Shown: piece by piece, positions 32,701 to 44,390 of the stretch
How the letters are laid out: every line of letters starts with the position of its first letter
How positions within the stretch are numbered: position 1 is the first letter of the stretch
Assembly: GCA_036583965.1 (NCBI GenBank)
Contig: JAZBQD010000014.1
Coordinates: 49,729,626-49,793,625 of the forward strand
Reading direction: 5' to 3'
Source: Prunella strophiata
Taxonomy: Eukaryota > Chordata > Aves > Passeriformes > Prunellidae
Length of the DNA stretch: 64,000 nt
Notes under the pieces: model-generated
What the model saw: only the letters and a program-made list of their open reading frames with translations
Told to the model about the DNA's origin: nothing
Database searches by the model: none
Made by a program: the position numbers and the translations under genes

Positions 32701-35700
32701 GAAACTCAGAATCCAACTTCTTTTCTCAAAGTTGAAGAGACAAATAAGGAAGTCAGTCTTCTAGATTATTTTACTTTGCTCCTCAGTAGCTTCTTCTTGT
32801 AGAATGTTCTTAATTGAGGTCCAAAATAGAATCTTAGCTGGCTTGTCAGATTCTTTTCTGTACAGAGAATGTATGAAATAGGCTTTACTGTTCTAAAGAC
32901 TGGTTTCTGCCTATGGTAGCTCCTGAGTAAGATGGTAAAAACTTCTTGCATGGATAATCATAGCTTAGTTGGTCTGATTTTTGTGTTTGTTTAACTTGAC
33001 AAAGAGCAGTAAAAAAAAGTCATTGAAAAGCATTTACTATGCAAGATAAACGCCTGAAGGACAAACTTCTACCAAAGTCAGGAAGCCAATCTGAAACCAC
33101 TGCTCTTGTTCCTTTTGGAATCAGGGTAGGTATAAAACACAATCACTTCTATAAAACACAATCACCTATATAAAACACAATCACCCATATATAACAAAGA
33201 AGAGACTAAGATTTGATACACTTTTCTTTGCTGAGAAAATCAGTTTCACAGTATAGATCCATTGCTATTTCTGTAGCTGTAAAATCTCTGTATCCTACAG
33301 AGAACATGTTATTCTCCTTACCTGGCCCTCTACAGTCTGTGTTTCAAAGCTGAAATCCAGGGCATTCATTATTGACAGTTCAATTGGTGTATTCTTTTCA
33401 GTTCACCTCATACACTGCTCTCAAATTCATCTGAAAATGTGAAATAGCCTGTTGAAATTTCCCCTTGATGATACCACAATAGATGTGAAAGAAGAGCCTT
33501 CAGCATAAGGCTTCCTAAGTGTTAACAGATCATGAAAATTGGCAACAACTGTTGTGCTGAGTAATCATAACCTGCAAGAGGAGGGCCAGCAATTCCACAG
33601 TGATGAGAAGAGTGCTTGGTGTTTGAGCTGTGGTCACATTTGCCTTTCAAGTCATTTGGGCCTCTGTGCCACACTTCTCAGGAGAAGAAAGCTAATGCAG
33701 CTGCCTTTGTTAATCAGTCAGTATGACCTAGGCCCTCGGGGAGGCAGGCAAAGGCAGATACGTACTGAGACACACAATCCTTGCTGATTAACAGTGAAAG
33801 CTGGTAAAGTTACTCTCTAAGCCTGTCTGGCCCATCAGCTGCAGAAATGTAATTTAGATGATTATCTACATGCCCATTAAACCTTGTGACCCATCACTAG
33901 TCTGTTTGAAGTTTGCCTGCTTAAACTCGCTAATAGGAAGAATAGAAGGATTAACTCAGAGGTCATGAAATAAGAGAGCAGCGAAGAAGATGACAAAAGA
34001 GCAGAGAAAAACTTCCTACTGCATGTATTTGGTAAGGAGAAAGAACTACAATACCATGATCATCTCAGCAGATACTGTTACTTTATGGAGCAAGCAGGCC
34101 ATCTGGAATTCAGGCCATTTAATCCTTTGTGTATGTGCTTTCAAGCTATTTTGTTTAGCTGCACAAATAAAATTAACTACCTGTGTGATGAATGTTGTCA
34201 CGTTAGGTGTTTACTAAACATAAAGCAACATGAAAGAGTGTGGAATGCTGGTGGACAGTAAGTGATTCTGATTTTGTTCAGGGCTAGAGTGTGTGGATAT
34301 AAACAAGGGGAAAATTTAAATCAATCATATCAGAGTAGCTGCAGTCAGGTCAGCATCAAGTCCAGTCTTGTTTCCTTTAGGATAAGAAGCTCCTAACCAT
34401 TACAGCTGCTTGTTAACTTAAGGATTATGAATGAAAATCATACCAGTGATCTATATTTTATTTGGTAAAATTGAAATAAATATAAACATTTATAATAATC
34501 TGCCAAAATTATTTGCAGAATATTGCAATGAAATTGGTGACCAGTTAAAACTAAATTCACAGAGAAAAGATGGGATGCATTGCAGAAAACAGAGTGGAAT
34601 ACATGAGTACCTCAGTAAGGGTGACCAAGGGTCTGACTAGTTACTGGAAGAAAATGAGCTTGAACTTTAAATGGAGTCTTGAAGGTCATTTACCTACTTT
34701 TACATATACTACCACTCTTTAAATGAGTCCTTGCCCTTTTGCTAAAGACAGCCTGTTTGCTGAGAAACATTAGTTGGGAGCATATTTCACTGTATTTCAA
34801 AGAAGAAAATACTATTCCTCTCATGCTATGTTTGGATCCCTAGGTTTTGCAATATTAGACCTCTTTTAAAGAATTATTGTGGTCTATTTTGCAATACTTT
34901 TGGTATATTTACTTATTTAGATTTTTTCTTCATATCATTATGATTAAACATAGTTCTGTTTCTCATTTAATTGTATTGAATCAAGCATATTTTCCAGTTA
35001 TCTCAAACTGTTCATTTACATGTACAGCTCTGTAAGAAACACAGCAATATGCTACTGGCAGTATTCAGTGCTGTAGCAATTAATTTAGAACCTGAGACTT
35101 TTCCCCCAGTGTTTTTTAGTATTTTTGTGACTGATAATGTGAATCTGATGCCCTGAAGCTAATGCCTGGACTTTGTAATAAAATGCATAAATTTTAAAAT
35201 TCCACTTTAAGCATCACCTAAAGATGCCTTGCACATTAATTTGGTTACAAGTTTTACAAATTAGTGTCAACTATAGTTATATCTTCATTGTAAAACTGTC
35301 AGTCTTCATGTGTTGGCCACACTGGCAGTAGTTCTCACCTTGAAAAATATAAAAGTTTTAGGAGGGAAACAAACTTCTGTTGCTGATCATAAATCTTCCA
35401 TTGAGTGGCATGTACTCAGCTGTTTGCAACCAGACTGCTTCAGAGGACAGAAGTTATTCATAAGTCTCATTCCATTGGTGTTGTCTGAAAAATAAAGTAG
35501 ATGCCAATATCTGCTGGGAAGCCTTGTAGAAAACAGATCAAAGGCTTCTGGAGTTTATTTAAGAAGGAGCAGTTGTGAGTGGCTTAATGTCTGAGCAAGG
35601 CATGAAAAGTGAAACAGCCATGACAATGAGCCACCATATGCAGAAGTCCTCTGGACTTCAGTAAAGAATTTGAGTAATATGTGGTACAGGTGGACTGTTA

Positions 35701-35966
35701 TCTCAGCCTGTCATTCTTTTATTCCTTTGTCTCTAAGGAAGACATTGCCTCCTCTGTTTAACCCCATTAAAAAAATTTCTTCTGAAAATCATTGCAGAAT
35801 AAAGCCACCTTCACTTACACAGTGTTGTCCCTGCAAAAGAGATGCTGTCTTCTTTAGGGCACTTGGTTTAAAGGTCTGTGACTATGTGTAATTCACTTAA
35901 CCTGTGGCCAGTGTTCTGGCTCTCATTTTTACTTTAATGGCATGAAGCTGTGTCATCCAATATTTG
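26782..35966 (+). other. CPED1: Intronic DNA, nothing coding recognised
   Basis: About 9 kb of AT-rich sequence. I see no convincing exon, LTR or LINE here, only a 19-bp triple repeat at 33131 (listed separately). A less AT-rich patch at 30280-30560 has no recognisable identity. Old, diverged repeats may be present below what can be recognised by eye. Confidence 0.5.
33131..33187 (+). repeat. Three 19-bp direct repeats
   Basis: Three adjacent copies of a 19-mer beginning TATAAAACACAATCAC, starting at 33131, 33150 and 33169. They differ only in the last few bases. The array ends in TATATAAC. No function is evident. Confidence 0.93.
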
Positions 35967-36200
35967 GGCTAGATATTAGGGAAAGGTTTTTCATCCAGAG
36001 GATGTTTGGGCACTGGAACAGGCTCTCCAGAGAAGTGGTCACAGCACCAGCCTGACAATTCAATAAGTGTTTGGACAAGGCTCTCAGAGACAGGGTGTGA
36101 CTCTTGGGGACTGCCCTGTGCAGGGCCAGTAGCTGAACTCAATGATCCTTATGTGTCTCCTCCAGCTCTGGACAGTCTATGATTCTGTGAATCTATGATT
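35967..36200 (+). mobile_element. CR1 LINE 3' fragment
   Basis: Sense-strand CR1 3' end. It starts at GGCTAGATATTAGGGAAAGG and continues with GGGCACTGGAACAGGCTC, CCAGAGAAGTGGTCACAGCA and a terminal TATGATTCTGTGAATCTATG tail. About 235 bp are retained. It lies about 100 bp upstream of the solo LTR. Confidence 0.9.
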
Positions 36201-36305
36201 TGAGAGTTTCTGAATGAAACCTATATCTCTGTTTCAGGTTTGAGAAACTGTCTGTTTTTCCATGAGAATTGTTTATTTTATTTATGTTTACTCCTCATAT
36301 GTCTT

Positions 36306-36997
36306 TGTGGTGGCTTGACCCAGGCCCACCAAAGCCACTCTGTCACTCCTCTCCTGATGTGACACATGCCTTGGCATATGTCCCTTTCCACAGGGTGAAG
36401 TCCTTCCAGAACAGACTGCTCCCATGTGGGTCCCCTATGCCATCACAAGTCCTGCCAACAAACCTACTCCAGCATGGACTCCTCTCCACAGCTTCTCAGG
36501 TCCCTGCCAGGAGCCTGCTCCAGTGCAGGCTTCCCACATGGGGTCACAGTCTCCTCTCAGGCATCCACCTGCTCCAGCATGGGGCTCCTGCCATGGGCTG
36601 TGGATGGATCTCTGCTCCACCATGGACCTCCATGGTCTGCAGGGGCATGGCCTGTCAAACTGTGGTCTGCACCAGGTTTTGCATGGGAATCTCTGCTCTA
36701 GCACTTGGTGCAGCTCTTCTCCCTCCTTCACCACTGACTTTGGTATCTGCATAGTTATTCCTCTCACATATTCTCAGTCCTCTCTTCTCTGGTCACAATT
36801 CTGCACAATAAATATTTTATATTCTTCTTTACTCTGTTATCCCAGAGGCACTACCACCATTTCTGATTGGTTCAGTATTGACTGGTCCATCTTGGATCTG
36901 GCTGGCATTGGCTCTGTTGGACATGGAGAAACCTTCTCACAGAAATCACCCCTGTAGTTCCCCCTGTACTAAAAGTTTGTCATGCAAACCCACTACA
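36306..36997 (+). mobile_element. Solo LTR of an endogenous retrovirus (ERVL-like), 692 bp
   Basis: The element begins TGTGGTGGCTTGACCC and ends ACCCACTACA, giving the TG...CA ends of a long terminal repeat. The five bases before it (36301-36305, GTCTT) are repeated exactly after it (36998-37002). This is a 5-bp target-site duplication, the size usual for ERVL-type elements. An AATAAA signal is at 36807-36812. The C-rich U3-like part with repeated CTGCTCCA and GGGGC words resembles a common bird LTR family as I remember it. No internal retroviral genes are present, so it is a solo LTR left by recombination. Open frames across it (up to 177 codons) are incidental. Confidence 0.85.
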
Positions 36998-38217
36998 GTC
37001 TTGTAGGGTGCCTTGATTTATAAAATACCTTGGGACAGCTGCAACATCTTCAGTTCATACCACTAATAGATTGTAGTAAAAATAGTGCCTGTGCTTTCCT
37101 GTGGAATCATTGCTCCTGTGTTTTAGGGACTTCCCATTATTTTCTTCTTCCTTCAGACATTCCCTGTGTGACTATGTTTTCTTCATGAATGGCAAGCAAC
37201 AGCAGAAAAAACCCCAAAAAACCAAAACCTTAGAAGAACCTGAAAAGGCTCAAAAACTTCAAATAAATGGCTATCCTGATATCTCAACAGTGGTCTCTAC
37301 CCCTTAGTCAGCTTTCTCTTTATTGCCTCAGTGGTAGTACAAGGGCACAAGCCTTTTCCTGGCCATACCAGGCTCTGCTGGGAGAAGGGCTGAGGAATGT
37401 CTCCAGTCACTCTGATCTCTTAGTTTGAGTTCTTTTATCCCTTTAGAAATCACTTAAGAAAAGGATCAAGGAACCTACTAGGAACTGCCACATGAAAAAG
37501 ATGCAAAGAGAAATGGAGCAGGTATCAATTGCCTCAATATTCACTTCTTATCACATCAGAACCTTGGTATCACATCTTCCTTCAAGCTGCTGATCCCAAA
37601 GAGACTAGGACTGTGCATACCTGCCAGTTCTGAGTGCTCAGTATGTTCAAAATCAGTTTTTATACCTTAATGCATGCAAGTGACCCTAGATATCTGTGTT
37701 TTGGTACCTGTACCAAACCCTGAATACCCTGAATGTTGCTGGCTGGCCACCTGATAGGGTAAGGTAATTTCCATGACCTCTTGTTGCTATATGATTTTTT
37801 TTTCTATGAAGTATGTTGCCACAACTCAAAAATCTTACTGATACTCCTGATAACTGTCCCTGTTGTGCTATACCTTTCCTGATCAAACAGCCTAGTGTTT
37901 TTCATACTATTGAGCTACAGATATAAATTAAAAAATACATATATATTGAAAAAAAAAAACTTCTTGAGGGATTGTCTTCTTTTAATTAAAACTAAAACAT
38001 TCCCATGCAAACTTATTGTGCAATATGCCATAGTATCTTTTACAAGAGATTAAATGCTTGACAGAAAAGTTGCACAATTTTAATTTAGTGATACTTTTGG
38101 GGGGGCTTTTTTAAAGCAGATGTTTAACACTTCAGAATTTTATTGTGAGAGAGTTTGGATGTACTGGAAATTGGTTATGATAGTGACAAAAATCTCTAAG
38201 AGTTGCCAAGTAAATTC

Positions 38218-38242
38218 TAGTGTTCCCAAAAAGGGAACACTA
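38218..38242. repeat. Perfect 10-bp inverted repeat with 5-nt loop
   Basis: TAGTGTTCCC, then AAAAA, then GGGAACACTA. The arms match perfectly. It could be a chance hairpin, the relic of a hAT-like transposon end or a protein-binding palindrome. There is no further evidence to choose among these. Confidence 0.9.
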
Positions 38243-41200
38243 ATAGAATGCAGGAACTAAACAATACAGTAACAGCAAAAAAAAAAGACAGAAGATACTT
38301 CAGGGACCTCTAATCCCCATGGCTTGATGAGATTTCAGAGGGAAAACATGAAGATCTAGTGCATTTTTCTGCAAAGTGGTGTGCATGCTTAACTTCCCAC
38401 ACTGGACATTTCCACTGAAATCAGTGGGATAACTTGTTCTGAATAATACCATATGTCTTCATCTTTTCAGGCCCAAAGTCTGAAGCTATATTTATTAGGT
38501 CTGGGATGTATATAGTTGTATCCATGTTCACATGTGTTCAGGACAGCCATTATTTATTTATTCCTAAAACAGAAACATATTTGTTGTATCTATCAATTCT
38601 CCTGACTTTTGTCTTCTAAGTCTTTTTGCTCTTTTGCATGATGATATGCTTTGATATCTATGAAAAATTACCATTTGTTAGAGATGAAAAATGAACTATC
38701 TGTTTAATTTTTTATGTGAATTATCACATTATTAATTCAGAGAAGCATATGCATTGATTACACAAAGTTGATAAGTATCAGGGATTTTCTTATACATATG
38801 GGGCCTGGATACTGTTTTCTGAACTAGTTTTGCAGTGGGATTTCCTGAAGTCTTTACAAATTGGTGGAACATAATCTGCTAGAATATTTAAAACAAAAAA
38901 GGAATATAGTTTCTTATTCCTTCTTTTTTCTTTCTGTCTTTCTTCCTGTTTATGTGTCCCTCAGTAACATTCGCTTGTTTTGTTTGGGCATGTTTGTGGA
39001 AAAATATCTGTTAGGTCCACCATCAATATCCATTTCAAAATGAAAAACTATGAAAATGAAAAATGCTAGTCTTCCTCATCTGGTAATGTAATGGACTTGG
39101 ATCAAATTTTTTGGGGAAAACAGGTCAAAGACATGCAATTTTGGAAAGTCCTCAAGTGGCTTTAGAATTCCCATTGGGCCAGAGCCTTGGCAAGTAGGGG
39201 AAGTAATCAAAGGAGAGGGAGAAAATTTAATTGTATGTTTTGTGTTGGAGTGACTGATCTTTTATCTTGTGAAGATCATACTCCGCTAACTCTTCAGAGT
39301 TGGCATATTTTCCACTCATTTATGAACAGAGTAACAAAGTACTCAACTGGCTATAAGTTCCTTGCATGTACTTTTAAAATTTCTCCATAGAAACATTTTA
39401 TCAGCAGTATTAAATCAAATGCTTTCAAGTATTCTGTAGCTGGTTTACTCAAGTCTAAAAAAGTATATACAAAGAATCACTTTATCCTGTTCAAGAGATA
39501 ATTGAACTAGTTTTTTATTTTTAATAATAAAATGCAGTGAAGTATTACACAGTGCACATTATGTAGTTTTCCAAATGTGTGTTTATGTTCTTCCTTTCCT
39601 AAATTCACTGTTAAACACAGAGCTTTCATTTGTCAGAAATCTGCAAGATACTAATGATTACTGTCAAATCAACCACTCTTCTGTTTCTTTATGTTTGCAG
39701 TTAAACACCTAAAGTTTTCCCTTTGCCAAATCTTTGTATTCTTTTCACTGAATGAGCTGACAAGTCTAACTTAGGAGTAAACACAACACCTGGAATCATC
39801 TAGCTGATTGTGCAGTGGGAGCTGAGGCCAAGCTGAGGTCTTCATGAAGATCTGGACATCCTGCAATACAGTATGAGGAAAAAAATGCAACAAGAATTCT
39901 GTATTTGAACTTGAACATAGGAAAACATAAAAAATGTGTAGATTCATCATGCAGGACTGTGTGTTAATCTTCACATTAAAATCTTAGGATATAACTTTTC
40001 CATTCTTAAAACAGTGTGGAACAATTCAGAGGAGTTGATTTTGCTTTGTCAGGGTTTTTTTTAAGCTAAAATTCAAATCTTTTGGCTGAAAACTTGAATT
40101 CTAAATGCAAGTTATAGGCAGGGCCAGTCAGGAGCAGAGTCCCTTCCTGTGGCTGTACAAGACAAGGCTCTGCAATATGCATACTGCATACCACTAAACC
40201 AATGGCAGGGACACATAACTAAAGAATTTATTTGTGTTTTAGTATACCTGAAATCAAAACAATATGGATGGGTTGCTGTGACCAAAGGAAAGTACTACAT
40301 TTATCTCTACAAGCAGTAAATCCACTGAACAGAACTGCCATGTAAGAACAGCATCTATAGCAGCAGCTCTCAGTCCCTGACATGCACACTTACACTGGTA
40401 TTTCATTTCTGGTATTCGAGGTTTCTTGTCTGTGATAACCTCTGCCACTGCTGCTCCTTATTCAAGTTGTATATTCAGTCTTCCACTGTAATATTTTGAC
40501 TGCTACAGAGGGTTGGAGAAACTAATGTTTGTGTTTAGAGCAAGAATACCAAAATAAAGTTAATATCAGCACAAGGTTATGATACTTTGTTTCTCCTATA
40601 TGCAATTTTATAGTTCTTAAATTTTCCTCTATCTTTTTCCCTTCCTTTTTTTTTTTTTCAACTTTCTCACTTTTCTTGTTTCCTTTGAGAATTCTGCTGA
40701 GCATGTACATAGATTGAGGAGAATGAGGTTAAAATTTGCTCTGCACAAGCCGATGCTCCCAGTCACCCACCTTCCCTTAGGGATGAGGTACAGCATTTGT
40801 CAGCTCAGTCACTGTGAAAGTTGACACACAGGTTCCATTCTCACAAACCTTCCAGTTGCCCAGCTGTGAGAGGAAAGTAGATGTTAGGAAAAAATTTAAG
40901 CTTGAAATTAGATTGGTAATTTGTTTGCAATAATCCAAACAGTTTGGATTGCAGTCCAAGAAGAATTGGAAGATGAGTACAAAAGACTGTAAGGTCACCT
41001 AGGACAGGTGGTGAAACCCAGAATACAACAACCCCCTGCAATGATGACCTTTTCCCCCTGTTGCAAACAGGGTTAAGCCTTCTTAAATATTGCACCAAAT
41101 CACTGAGCACTTTAGAGGCTGTTGGTGAACAGGACTTTGAGATCCAGGATGTAAGGACATGGTCTGTGAATTCTTGCCTGAGCAGATACATTAACTGTCC

Positions 41201-42394
41201 AGTTTTCTCGATGGTGTAGCAAATACTCAGAGGGAGCCACTCTATTTTCTTTTACCTGAGCCATGGAAGGCTTCTCCAGAGTTTGTTTGGCAGGGTCCTA
41301 AGACTCAGGACCCTCTATCTCCTGATAGAAAAAGTGTGCTGTAAGCTTTTATACATCAGCAATTCACAGTATTACTAACACTTCAATACAGATAGAGAGC
41401 AGCTAGTGTGATAAGCAATGCTACCTGGCAAAAACCTTCCAGAAGAAAAGACATCCCTATTAAAGGCATAATGTAAACAGCAAAAAAAGCATTGTATGTC
41501 ACAATGGGAGAAACTTGCATAATGTCTCACTATTAGCAGTTCTTAATTTGCAGTAGTAAGGATAAATTGGCACTTTTTTTTTCAAGAAATTTTTGCCGAG
41601 GGATGAGGAGGTGTCTGGCTCACAGAACCCCAACCATCTTTAGCTCTGCTTTGAAAAACACATGCTTTTGCACATACTGATTTCAGTTGTGCACACAGCT
41701 TTGGCCACACATTTCAAGATTTGTACACATGACTGGGATGTAATTTTCAAAACTAATAGTAAATATTCAGAAGTCTTTTAAAAAATGTGTGACGACTAAC
41801 ACATATTCAAAACAACCTAAAAGCAAATTCAGACTGTGAAACACAGGGTCTTGAAATGTCCAGCAGAGAATTCAACATTAACTGCATTAAATTCTTCTGT
41901 GTAAAAAAAGGGAAAGATTATTCTCTTTATTTTACTTATATTCATGCATTTCTTTTCAGATATATTGCATACTTTATGTTGACATTATGTAGCAGTTTAC
42001 TGTAATCCATAATAAACTTAGATTTTTTTTTTTCTTAAGCTGTTTTATACTTTTTGCATTTTATTGTTGCAAATGAGGACTGAGCCTGCATTCAGCTGTT
42101 GCTGTGTCAGCTTGGCGTAACCCCACCAAAGTAACTGAAGCTTTGTAATTGAGTACAGACTGGAGGCTTGATCATTTTGCAAAGCATCTGGAAACTTTGG
42201 TGGATCAGTGCCAAACCCATAACTCATTGTTATTGCTTTCATTATGTGATGATTTTATGACATATAATATTCCACTTTCTTAACAGCACTCTTTTAAATG
42301 CAAATGTCTGGGAACTGATACATTTCTGTCCCTAACCTTTGTTCATTGCTAGCTTGGGTAAGGGTGTTTTATTGGAGACCAGGTAAGATGCATT

Positions 42395-42510
42395 TGTTTT
42401 AATCTAATTATGATTAGATTAAAACATTTAATTGATTATGACAAACTTTTATGATTTAATTGAATTTTGATTTAATTGATTATGATTTAATTGATTATGA
42501 CAAACTTTTA
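42395..42510. repeat. 14-bp inverted repeat plus three TTTAATTGATTATGA direct repeats
   Basis: 42395-42408 and 42413-42426 form a perfect 14-bp inverted repeat (TGTTTTAATCTAAT and its complement) around a TATG loop. A 25-bp sequence starting TTTAATTGATTATGACAAAC follows at 42427 and is repeated exactly at 42486. A shorter copy of its first 15 bases lies at 42471. The cluster is very rich in ATTA/TAAT words. Confidence 0.93.
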
Positions 42511-43252
42511 ACACCCTATCTAAACCATTTAGGCACCTGAGGCAGCTTTCAAGACAGGACTGAGGGCATCATAATGCATCTGATCTTAAATCAGAAAATA
42601 ACATGAAGGACTGAACCATTCATTCACTGTCTGAAAGACTTATATAGTCTCCTTATAATATCATTTTCCTGGGAACATCAGAGTTCCCATTTGAAATGAG
42701 CACATCAGAAAAATAGAATAAAACAAGTTGAATTAATTTTTTTTTTGTACCTCTGGCTGTCTTCAGGAGTATAAAGAAACTTAACAGATATATGCAGCTT
42801 TGAATGTTTGCAGTGTCAACCCTAGGTCTGAGATGGGATCATTTATTTTCGTTTGACAGGTGGGTTTTTGTACTTGGGGTTTCAGAATTCACCAAATTTC
42901 ACATTTGAATTATTGCATATAACTAAATATTATATTTTAAAGAATGGGCTAAAGCATAAATAGTGGTTCAATAGAAGGCATGAAATACTTTTGTTATCAT
43001 CTTGGCAAGTTCTACAATAAAATGTGAATAATTCCTTTGGAAGTTAGTTGATGCATGTGTTAATTAGGTTCAGAAATACTGATTCATTGTCTGTTCAGGC
43101 TTTCAGTTTTTCTACTCCTACTTTGATTATCAGATGTCCAAAGAGGCTTCTTTTGGAGGCTGGTTCAGTATACTGGAATTGAAGCAATTAGGTGAGTTTT
43201 TCTTAATATGAACTTTCAACCCAGAATGTCCTTCTGCTTCCTCCAGTCTTAT

Positions 43253-43253
<1 letters not shown>

Positions 43254-43283
<30 letters not shown>
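43254..43283 (+). repeat. Poly-A tract, 30 bp
   Basis: Uninterrupted run of 30 A residues. It could be the tail of a retroposed sequence, but I recognise no retropseudogene directly upstream and see no target-site duplication. Confidence 0.95.
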
Positions 43284-43285
<2 letters not shown>

Positions 43286-43894
43286 AATGTAGCTCCTAGT
43301 TTCTTTTTCTTCTGCCCCCAACTCAGTTGTGTCATATCTTCCTCATTCTTAGTGACCTCCTCCTGTTGTTCTCAATCTGCTCCAGGTTCTTCTGTCTGTG
43401 TAACAAAATAGGTAGATTATTCCTCAGAAAGCTCATCTCTGATGGGAGAGAGTAATTTGCTTCCTGGCCAATAGTTTCATTGGTGATATGTCATTAGTGA
43501 GGAGAGATTCAGATGAATGCAAGATTAGTAATTCTGTGTCCTCCTTCTGACTGGCTTTGTCCTTCATAAGTGTGACAGCACCTTAAATTGTCCTGCTGAT
43601 GGTCTTAATGGTTCCTTCTGAATTATATTCCAATGATCATCCTGGATCAAAATATCTGACTAGTCAGTTTTCAGGGAAGCTTTCTGTTACTGGTTTATGG
43701 AATTCTCCACAGTTCCAAATCAGTGTAGTTGTCCTAAGGCAACTGTGTCTGCAATTTGATCTCTTATATATTTTGATGATGGATTGATGTACAAAAAGAT
43801 GGTTCTTTGTCACCTTAAATACTGTGCAAACCTAATTTTCCAGTCAAGAAAAAAATCCACTCATTTGGGATTTTATCCAAGACAAAATATTTGC

Positions 43895-44390
43895 ACCTGG
43901 AAGGTTGTGTTTTGGTCCCGACTACACAAAAAGGACCAGGACAGGCTGGAGAGGGTCCAGCACAAAGATGATCAAAGGACTGGGAAGCCTGCCAGATGAG
44001 GAAAGGCTGAGACTGCTGGCTTTGTTCAGTCTTGAGAAAAGAAGACTTAGGGGAGACTTTAGCACCATGTTCCAGTATTTAAAGGGTGGACTACAAAGAA
44101 GATGGAGACTCCCTTTTTACAAGGAGTTACTTAGAAAAGATATGGAGTAATGATATAGATTACTCTGGGAGAGAGTCCATTTGGACACAGAAGGACTATT
44201 TTTCACAATGAGGTCAGCTATTGAAACAAACTGCAAAGAAAAGTGGTGGATTACCCAACACTGGACACCTAAGATTCAATGGACAGGGTGCTGGGTCATT
44301 TTATCTAGACTGTGCTTTTGACAAAGTTGGACCAGGTGATTATTGAGGTCCCTTCCAACCTGGTATTCTGTGCTTTTATGGTTCTATGGC
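43895..44390 (+). mobile_element. CR1 LINE 3' fragment
   Basis: Sense CR1 piece. It encodes [13 protein letters not shown] sequence and, in an adjacent frame, [20 protein letters not shown], the same conserved block as in the 15.1-kb copy. The untranslated end follows (GGTCCCTTCCAACCTGGTAT and a TTCTATGG tail). Frameshifts separate the coding parts. About 0.5 kb is retained. Confidence 0.92.

Larger units (their letters stand above)
36998..43253 (+). other. CPED1: Intronic DNA, nothing coding recognised
   Basis: About 6.2 kb of AT-rich intron between the solo LTR and a poly-A tract. It includes the hairpin at 38218 and the A/T-rich repeat cluster at 42395 (both listed). I saw no exon with acceptable borders and no named transposon. 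Confidence 0.5.

Noticed and set aside
36269..36957. Overlapping frames of 161 and 177 codons rich in Pro, Ser and Leu
   Set aside because: They lie almost entirely within the solo LTR and run in three frames at once. They show no domain or retroviral protein motif.
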